Origin: JBQCHF01 sp051953655
GTDB lineage: Bacteria; Actinomycetota; Actinomycetes; Motilibacterales; Motilibacteraceae
Direction of reading: 5' to 3'
NCBI GenBank assembly: GCA_051953655.1
Contig: JBQCIO010000234.1
Span: 1-12,470 of the forward strand
DNA length: 12,470 bases
Below the pieces are notes generated by a model. It searched no databases. It was given only the letters and a program-made list of their open reading frames with translations, and was not told the origin of the DNA. Shown piece by piece: positions 6,734 to 12,470 of this stretch; the first letter of the stretch is position 1; each line of letters starts with the position of its first letter. A program made the position numbers and the translations under genes.

Positions 6734-7021
6734 CTAGCGCGGGACGGTGACGGGCGCCGGGCTGCCGCTGCTCCCGGTCAGCCCGTCGAGCAGACCCCCG
6801 GGGACCCCTCCGTGCAGGCCGACGGCGAGGGCCGCGAGGGCCACCACGAGGAACAGCAGCTTGAGCAGCTTCTTCACCACGATGACGACCACCAGCGCCA
6901 CCACGGCGACGAGGAGCCACGGGGCGTGCGCGGAGTCGAGGAGCGTGGCGGCGTCGAGGGCGGAGGGCCCGGCGACGGTGGTGAGCGGCACGGTGGTGAG
7001 CGGCACGGTGGTGAGCAGCAC
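6734..7021 (-). CDS. Small two-helix membrane protein, unrecognised
   Basis: I do not recognise a family for this 95-residue reading frame. The N-terminus (1-16) is made of repeated LTTVP pentapeptides and is encoded by a 15-bp tandem repeat. A hydrophobic block at 35-49 and another at 54-69 flank the basic cluster KKLLK (50-54), giving either two membrane helices or one long amphipathic region. The tail (70-95) is Gly/Ser/Pro-rich. The GTG at 7021 is preceded by GGGAG five bases upstream. It sits between the GGDEF-EAL gene and the frameshifted membrane gene, all on the minus strand, with a 150-base gap upstream and 173 bases downstream, so it may be a separate transcription unit. The clear hydrophobic pattern and ribosome binding site support a real gene, but the function is unknown. 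Confidence 0.6.
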   Translation of the reverse strand: MLLTTVPLTTVPLTTVAGPSALDAATLLDSAHAPWLLVAVVALVVVIVVKKLLKLLFLVVALAALAVGLHGGVPGGLLDGLTGSSGSPAPVTVPR

Positions 7022-7025
7022 GGTG
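6981..7025. repeat. 15-bp tandem repeat, three copies
   Basis: Three adjacent 15-base units lie at 6981-6995, 6996-7010 and 7011-7025. The first two are identical (GTGAGCGGCACGGTG on the plus strand) and the third differs by one base; a partial unit precedes them at about 6972-6980. The repeat spans the start codon and first codons of the small membrane protein, where each unit adds five residues (LTTVP) without shifting frame. Confidence 0.9.
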
Positions 7026-7150
7026 GCTCCCGTCGGGTGGGTGCGGCGCGAGCAGTGGCGGCTCGCGCCACGGACAGAGGCGTTCAGGGGCGGGAACCGC
7101 CGACGACCCTATCGACGCCGTCCCGCTGCCGGACGGGGACACGCATGCCT

Positions 7151-7167
7151 GCCGGTGCCGGACCGGC
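7151..7167. terminator. Stem-loop just after the frameshifted membrane gene
   Basis: GCCGGT (7151-7156) and ACCGGC (7162-7167) pair around a five-base loop, starting four bases past the stop codon of the minus-strand membrane gene at 7172. No T-run follows. It is a possible end-of-operon hairpin for the liv/GntR/membrane-protein transcript, but six GC-rich base pairs can arise by chance here. Confidence 0.3.
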
Positions 7168-7171
7168 CGTG

Positions 7172-7977
7172 TCATTTGAGGATGTTCACCGCCCGGGCGA
7201 TGACGAGGGCCACGGTGGCCAGGGAGACCAGGGACTGGGTGAGCATGGTCAGCTTGGCCCAGCGCGAGAGCGGCATCGTGTCGGTGGGGCTGAACGCCGT
7301 GGCGTGGTGAACGAGACGTAGAGGTAGTCGGCGAAGCCGGGCTCCCAGTCGGCCGGCGCGATCCCGGGCGTGGCCATCTGCGGGAAGAGGAAGTCGGGCC
7401 GGTCGGCCCGCAGCCCGGCCGCCCGCGCACCCGGGCCGCCGCGGTCCAGCTCCCAGTACCACAGGCCGAACACGATGACGTTGGTCAGCCAGATCAGCGC
7501 ACCGGTGGTCAGCAGCGGCGCCGGCTGCGTCCCCTCGGTGCCCCGGACGAGGCCGCGCACCAGCTCGGCGGCCGACCAGGCGTTGGCCAGGCTGGCCACC
7601 GCGATGATGGCCAGGCTCGCCAGCCGCAGCGCCCGGGAGGGGCCGCTGATCCGGGTGGGGTTGGCGAGGAACACCGCCACCAGCAGCGCGGCTTCGACCG
7701 CCGGCAGCAGCCAGTTGGCCGAGAGGGTCAGCCGCCCGGGCAGCGCCACCTGCAGGCCGACGGCCACCGCCACGGCGAGGCTGGCCGGCCAGCGCTGCTC
7801 TCCCACCGAGGCCCGGCGCCACGCCGGCTCGACGCGGGCCTCCGACGACCGCGCCCCGGCGTCCAGGCGCTGCTCGAGCCGCTCCACCCGCCCGTGCAGC
7901 CCGTTCTCGGGGTGCGCGGCGTCGCTGTGCTGGCGGCTGGGCTGTTCGTCGCCCGGCTGTCCGGTCCCCTCCTGCAT
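7172..7977 (-). pseudogene. Multi-pass membrane protein with channel-like C-terminal hairpin, broken by one-base frameshift
   Basis: Two overlapping minus-strand frames together make one 268-residue protein. The first frame (from the ATG at 7977) runs through residue 224, ending in YLYVSFT. The second frame resumes exactly with ATAFSPTDTMPLSRWAK and runs to the stop at 7172. One extra base in the GT-GG context near 7305 (an additional T on the plus strand) restores YVSFTNATAFSPTD. The N-terminus (1-60) is charged, with a short coiled coil (GRVERLEQRLDA). Hydrophobic segments lie at about 65-80, 89-105, 119-138, 155-176 and, restored, 244-265. The restored end has the layout of a two-helix potassium-channel pore (aromatic helix end, Thr-rich loop, then a P-L-S-R motif and last helix), but TVGYGD is replaced by TAFSPTD, so conduction is doubtful. 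It lies 28 bases after the GntR gene. A sequencing error is as likely as a true mutation. Confidence 0.7.
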
Positions 7978-8005
7978 AGGCCCAGTCTGCTGGCGCCGGG
8001 CTGCC

Positions 8006-8686
8006 CTAGGGGCGAGGCGGCACCGATGACCAGTCGGTCCGCACCTGGTGCAGGTGGTGGCGCATGAGCTGCTGGGCCTGGTCGGCGTCGCCGGAGATCA
8101 CCGCGTCGAGGATCTGCGCGTGCTCCTGCGCGCCGGGCAGCAGGTCGCCGCGCTCGGCGATGGGCCCCAGGCCGAACAGGCGGCTGCGCGAGCGCAGGTC
8201 CCGGACGACGTCGACCAGGGTGGCGTTGCCGGCCAGCGCGAGCAGCTCGAGGTGGAACCGGCGGTCGAGGTCGAGGTAGGCCAGCAGGTCGTTCTCCCCG
8301 CCGGTGCGCTCGAGCTCCTTGGCGAGCGGGCGCAGCGCCTCCAGCTCCTCCCGGTCCGCGCGGCGCGCCACCTCGCCGATGGTGGGCACCTCGATCAGCT
8401 CGCGCAGCGCGGTGATCTCGTCGAGCTCGCGGTCGGTCAGCTCGGTGACCCGGTAGCCCTTGTTCGGGACCACCTCGACCAGGCCCTCCTTGGCCAGGTC
8501 GAGCATCGCCTCGCGCACGGGGGTGGGCGAGGCGCCGGCGCTGGCGGCGATGGTCCGTGCCGAGTAGACGCTGCCGGGGTGCATGGCGCCGGCCACGATG
8601 GCGGCCCGCAGGACGTCGACGAGCTGCTCGCGCAGGCTCGTGCGGGTCCCGAAGGATGCCAGGCGCTGGCTCAGGTCGTGGGTCAC
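8006..8686 (-). CDS. GntR-family regulator, FadR/FCD subfamily
   Basis: This is a 226-residue regulator of usual FadR-subfamily length. The winged HTH (about 17-80) contains SLREQLVDVLRAAIVAG and SPTPVREAMLDLAKEGLV followed by the wing NKGYRV. The C-terminal FCD domain (about 87-213) keeps the likely metal-ligand set Asp141 and His145 (LDRRFH), His189 (QEHAQIL) and His211 (MRHHL), with AGN at 152-154, so it probably senses a carboxylic acid through a bound metal. The GTG at 8686 is chosen because GGAGGGGG lies five bases upstream; the longer frame to 8761 adds only a low-complexity Gly/Glu tail. The gene follows livF by 78 bases on the same strand, so it may be cotranscribed with the importer and control it in response to the imported compound or a product of it (inference). 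Confidence 0.9.
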   Translation of the reverse strand: MTHDLSQRLASFGTRTSLREQLVDVLRAAIVAGAMHPGSVYSARTIAASAGASPTPVREAMLDLAKEGLVEVVPNKGYRVTELTDRELDEITALRELIEVPTIGEVARRADREELEALRPLAKELERTGGENDLLAYLDLDRRFHLELLALAGNATLVDVVRDLRSRSRLFGLGPIAERGDLLPGAQEHAQILDAVISGDADQAQQLMRHHLHQVRTDWSSVPPRP

Positions 8687-8691
8687 CCGGG

Positions 8692-8701
8692 CCCCCTCCC
8701 C
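8692..8701 (-). promoter_or_regulatory. Ribosome binding site of the GntR/FCD gene
   Basis: On the minus strand GGGGAGGGGG ends five bases before the GTG at 8686, which fixes the start over the upstream ATG at 8761. Confidence 0.65.
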
Positions 8702-8764
8702 ACTGGTGCCGACGTCCTCACCTTCGGGGCCGCCCCCGCCCGGTCGCTCGAACGTGCGCACGCC

Positions 8765-9489
<725 letters not shown>

Positions 9490-9493
<4 letters not shown>

Positions 9494-10365
9494 CGCGCCG
9501 CCCCTTCCTGGACGTCCGCGCTCCCGCCGGGCTCCCGGCGGTCGGGCTCGGCGTCCTCGTCGTCGCTGCCGAGATAGGCCTCGATGACCGCCGGGTCGCT
9601 GCGCACCTCGTCCGGCGCGCCGTCGGCGATCTCCTTGCCGAAGTTGAGCACCACCACGCGCTGGGAGACCTGCATGACCAGGCCCATGTCGTGCTCGATG
9701 AGGACCAGCGCGATCCCCAGGGCGCTGATCCGGCGCAGCAGGTCGAGCAGCTCGGCCTTCTCGCCGTGGTTGAGGCCGGCGGCGGGCTCGTCGAGCAGCA
9801 GCAGGCGCGGCCCGCGGGCCAGCGCCCGGGCGATCTCCACCCGGCGCTGCTCGCCGTAGGGCAGGTTGCGCGCCTCGCCGGTGCGGTCGCCGCGCAGGCC
9901 GACGAAGTCGAGCCAGCGGTCGGCCTCCTCGGTGGCCTCGCGCTCGGTGCGGTGGAACCGCGGGGTGTGCAGCAGGGCGTCGACGGCCCGCTGCTTCATC
10001 CGCAGGTGCATCCCGGCCCGGACGTTGTCCAGCACGGTCAGCTCGCCGAAGAGCCGCAGGTTCTGGAAGGTGCGCGCCACCCCGCGGGCCGCGATGGCGG
10101 AGGGGCGCATCCCGGTGACGTCCTCGCCGGCGATCCGCACATGTCCCGAGGTCGGCTTGTAGAAGCCGGTGATGCAGTTGAAGGCGCTGGTCTTGCCGGC
10201 GCCGTTCGGCCCGATCACCGACACGATCTCGCCCTCGGCCACCGAGAAGGTGACGCCGTCCACGGCGCGCACGCCGCCGAAGGCGAGCTCGAGGCGCTCG
10301 ACGGACAGCAGGGGAGGGGCGGTCAGGGACACCGTCGCCGCCGCGGCGGGGCTGCTCTCGCTCAT
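9490..10365 (-). CDS. livG: Branched-chain amino-acid-type ABC transporter ATP-binding protein LivG
   Basis: This 291-residue ATPase is the partner of LivF. Walker A is GPNGAGKT (52-59), the Q-loop is at Gln101 in RTFQNLRLF, the signature is the LivG-type LPYGEQ (168-173) rather than LSGGQ, Walker B is LLLLDEPAAGLN, and the switch His is His225 (IEHDMGLVM). The ATG at 10365 is chosen because it overlaps the livM stop by four bases (10362-10365) and GGGAG lies seven bases upstream; the open frame continues to 10440 inside livM. The first 18 residues and an acidic, Glu/Asp-rich tail (267-291) extend beyond the family core. The tail is unusual in charge but not in position, and its role is unknown. 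Confidence 0.94.
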
Positions 10366-11468
10366 GCCGATGCTCCCTTCGCCTCGGCCCGCGGGGCCTT
10401 GGCCGGTCGCTTGCGCCGTTCCGAGGCCCGGGACGGCCACAGCCCCTGCGGGCGGAAGATCATGGCCACGATGAGCAGCACGCCGAAGATGAAGAAGCGG
10501 TAGTCGGCCGCTCCGCGCAGCAGCTCGGGCAGGACGCTGATGAACACCGCACCGATGACCACGCCGGGCGTGGAGCCCATGCCGCCGAGGACGACCGCCA
10601 TCAGCACCAGGGCCGACTGCAGGAACGTGAAGCTGGCGGGGGAGACGGCGGAGAGCTGGGCGCCGAAGAGCAGCCCGGCCAGGCCGCCCCAGACCGCACC
10701 GGCGATGTAGGCGGCAAGCTTGACCTTGTAGGTGTGGATGCCGACCGCTTCGGCGGCGTCCTCGTCCTCCCGGATGAAGCGCCAGGCGCGGCCGAGCCGG
10801 CTGCGTCCGAGCCGGCTGGCGCCGAGCACCGCCAGGGAGACCACCGCGACGGTGAAGAAGTAGAAGGCGACGGGCGAGGAGAGGTCGAGCCCGGCGATGC
10901 TGATCCCCGGGATGCCGAAGACGCCGGAGGGGCCGCCGGTCACGTCGAGGTTGTTGGCGGTGATGCGGATGATCTCGCCGAACCCGAGGGTGACGATGGC
11001 CAGGTAGTCGCTGCGCAGCCGCAGCGTGGGAGCGCCGATGACGAACCCGGCGACCACGCTGGCCAGGATGACGAACGGCACGGTCACCAGCAGCGGCCAG
11101 TCGAAGCGGGTGGCGATGACGCCGCTGGTGTAGGCGCCGATGGCGAAGAAGGCGGCGTAGCCGAGGTCGAGCAGCCCGCAGTAGCCGACGACGATGTTCA
11201 GCCCCACGGCGAGCATCACGAAGATGGCTGCCGAGGTCATGACCGACAAGGCGTAGGAGCTGGCGTCGACGAACGGTGCGAGCACCGCGATGGCGAAGCC
11301 GACCCAGCCGAGATATCGGTTCTCCAGCAGCCGGCTCATCCGCGACTGCCCGCGGCCGCCGGGCTCAGGCTGCTGGGGCGCCCTGCGTGCCTCCTCGGCG
11401 GCGTCGGCCCAGGCGGACGGATTCTGCGTGGAGGGAGTCTGCGCCGAAGGTGTCTCCTGGGTCGCCAT
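10362..11468 (-). CDS. livM: Branched-chain amino-acid-type ABC transporter permease LivM
   Basis: This 368-residue multi-spanning inner-membrane permease carries the LivM hallmarks GLNIVVGYCGLLDLGYAAFF (89-108), LRLRSDYLAIVTLGFGE (149-165), TGGPSG (177-182), the cytoplasmic coupling loop FIREDEDAAEAVGI (231-244), VLGGMGSTPG (293-302) and the C-terminal FRPQGLW (338-344). It is extended at both ends compared with the family core. Residues 1-45 are a soluble Gln/Thr/Pro/Ser- then Arg-rich leader with repeated TPS-type units, and 345-368 is a Lys/Arg-rich tail. The start at 11468 overlaps the livH stop by one base (TGATG), with GGAG eight bases upstream. It should form the translocation pore with LivH. 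Confidence 0.94.
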   Translation of the reverse strand: MATQETPSAQTPSTQNPSAWADAAEEARRAPQQPEPGGRGQSRMSRLLENRYLGWVGFAIAVLAPFVDASSYALSVMTSAAIFVMLAVGLNIVVGYCGLLDLGYAAFFAIGAYTSGVIATRFDWPLLVTVPFVILASVVAGFVIGAPTLRLRSDYLAIVTLGFGEIIRITANNLDVTGGPSGVFGIPGISIAGLDLSSPVAFYFFTVAVVSLAVLGASRLGRSRLGRAWRFIREDEDAAEAVGIHTYKVKLAAYIAGAVWGGLAGLLFGAQLSAVSPASFTFLQSALVLMAVVLGGMGSTPGVVIGAVFISVLPELLRGAADYRFFIFGVLLIVAMIFRPQGLWPSRASERRKRPAKAPRAEAKGASA

Positions 11469-12361
11469 CACACACGCTCCGTCACGCGCTCGCCGAGGAT
11501 CCCGGTCGGGCGCACGGTGAGGAAGACGATGAGGAAGCCGAAGGCGAACACGTCCCGCCACTCGCCGCCCAGCCAGTTGGTGCCGAACGACTCGAGCAGC
11601 CCGAGGGTCAGGCCGCCGAGCATCGCGCCGGGGATGTTGCCGATGCCGCCGATCACCGCAGCGGTGAAGGCCTTGAGGCCGATGATGAAGCCCATCAGGA
11701 AGTCGATCTTCCCGTAGTAGCCGCCGGCCATCACGCCGGCGGCGCCGGCGAGGGCGGAGCCCATGAAGAACGTGCGGGAGATGACCGCGTCCACGTTGAT
11801 CCCCATGTAGAGGGCGGCCTTCGGGTCCAGGGCGATGGCCCGCATCGCCCGGCCGGTGTTGGTCTTCTGCACGAGGTACCAGAGGCCCGTCATGAGGACG
11901 ACGGCGATGAGCACGAGCACCAGCTGCTCGAGCGTGAGCCGTGCGCCGAGCACGTTCACGCTCGTCCCGGACAGGCGCACCGGGTAGACCTCCGGGTTGG
12001 GCCCGGCGATCAGGCGGACGCCGTACTCGAGCGCGAAGGAGGCGCCGACCGCGGTGATGAGCACCGACAGCCGCGGCGCGCCGCGCAGGGGGCGATAGGC
12101 CACCCGCTCCAGCACCAGGCCGGCGCCGCCGGTGACGACCATGGACAGGACGAGCACGACGAGCAGGGCCAGCAGGGAGCCGGACTGGACCGCGCTCCCG
12201 GCCACGCCGAGCATCGCGAAACCGCCGAAGGCGCCGAGCATGTAGAGGTCGCCGTGGGCGAAGTTGAGCAGCTTGATGATGCCGTAGACCATGCTGTAGC
12301 CGAGGGCGACCAGGGCGTAGAACGAGCCGACGAACAGCCCGTTCCAGATCAGTTGGGCCAT
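11468..12361 (-). CDS. livH: Branched-chain amino-acid-type ABC transporter permease LivH
   Basis: This 297-residue membrane permease is of standard LivH length. The N-terminal helix block GLFVGSFYALVALGYSMVYG leads to LLNFAHGDLYMLGAF (31-45), the most recognisable family motif. The coupling-loop region GRAMRAIALDPKAALYMGI (160-178) contacts the ATPases. GLKAFTAAVIGGIGNIPGA (218-236) and the ending FLTVRPTGILG (280-290) also match the family. The ATG at 12361 has an AAGG eight bases upstream; the frame is open to 12466, but the added part is not LivH-like. It is the first operon gene visible here. Its upstream neighbour, usually the substrate-binding lipoprotein, would lie past the right edge. 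Confidence 0.95.
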   Translation of the reverse strand: MAQLIWNGLFVGSFYALVALGYSMVYGIIKLLNFAHGDLYMLGAFGGFAMLGVAGSAVQSGSLLALLVVLVLSMVVTGGAGLVLERVAYRPLRGAPRLSVLITAVGASFALEYGVRLIAGPNPEVYPVRLSGTSVNVLGARLTLEQLVLVLIAVVLMTGLWYLVQKTNTGRAMRAIALDPKAALYMGINVDAVISRTFFMGSALAGAAGVMAGGYYGKIDFLMGFIIGLKAFTAAVIGGIGNIPGAMLGGLTLGLLESFGTNWLGGEWRDVFAFGFLIVFLTVRPTGILGERVTERV

Positions 12362-12396
12362 GAGAAGGCCTTTCGCAGTCAGGCGAGTCTCAGCGT

Positions 12397-12420
12397 GGCG
12401 TCCCGAGTACGCGGGACGCC
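12397..12420. terminator. Strong hairpin upstream of livH
   Basis: GGCGTCCCG (12397-12405) and CGGGACGCC (12412-12420) are perfect 9-bp arms around a six-base loop, 36 bases before the livH start. There is no T-run on the minus strand after it. If a binding-protein gene lies to the right, this hairpin would sit between it and livH and could terminate or thin out the transcript, or protect the upstream mRNA. If a promoter lies inside the window instead, it would be a leader hairpin. Confidence 0.55.
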
Positions 12421-12470
12421 GGGGCGTGAGCGGCAGGTGCGAGACGTGGGTGGGCGGGAGCGGCACCGGC

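Noticed and set aside
4281..6737. An 818-codon plus-strand open frame opposite the GGDEF-EAL gene
   Set aside because: The minus-strand product has four clear domains with intact motifs. The plus-strand translation is low-complexity without recognisable features.
6981..7025. CRISPR array
   Set aside because: The units are 15 bases and directly adjacent with no spacers, so this is a simple tandem repeat.
6573..7430. Upstream extension of the GGDEF-EAL reading frame to 7430
   Set aside because: The added part is His/Arg/Pro-rich, includes the 15-bp repeat read in another frame, and overlaps the small membrane protein and the frameshifted gene. The GAF domain begins naturally after 6560.
10366..10440. 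Upstream ATG for livG at 10440
   Set aside because: It would lie deep within livM. The ATG at 10365 overlaps the livM stop by four bases and has a Shine-Dalgarno.

Overview
The window reads as a chromosomal segment of a very GC-rich actinomycete. Codon third positions are almost all G or C, GTG starts are used, and the genes are of typical actinobacterial families. The style fits Geodermatophilaceae or a related family, but this is an impression from composition and protein style, not a database placement. No rRNA, tRNA, CRISPR array or insertion sequence was seen, and no gene-free stretch exceeds 300 bases; the longest is about 173.

Region A (1-4238) is a carbohydrate/polyol catabolism neighbourhood. 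An IclR regulator (152-937, +) converges on a LacI regulator (1029-2105, -), with a large stem-loop between them. Divergent from lacI are a 216-residue PQ-loop membrane protein with an apparent 3-1-3 SWEET-like repeat plan (2269-2919, +) and a flavin-dependent alditol oxidase (2970-4238, +) that keeps all the catalytic residues I could check. A LacI-type operator with a central CG lies in the divergent promoter region. The simplest reading is a LacI-controlled module for taking up a sugar alcohol or sugar and oxidising it.

Region B (4245-7977, all -) holds a GAF-PAS-GGDEF-EAL cyclic-di-GMP protein that is complete in both catalytic domains. It also holds a small two-helix membrane protein whose N-terminus is encoded by a 15-bp tandem repeat, and a multi-pass membrane protein broken by a single-base frameshift near its pore-like C-terminal hairpin.

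Region C (8006-12470, all -) is a branched-chain amino-acid-type (HAAT/Liv) ABC importer operon, livH-livM-livG-livF, with 1-4 bp stop/start overlaps, followed by a GntR/FCD regulator. The periplasmic-type binding protein is not in the window; it probably lies beyond the right edge, where a strong 9-bp hairpin precedes livH.

The most noteworthy elements are the LacI / SWEET-like / alditol-oxidase module with its operator, the frameshifted channel-like protein, and the repeat-encoded small membrane protein. None of these is proven novel by sequence reading alone.
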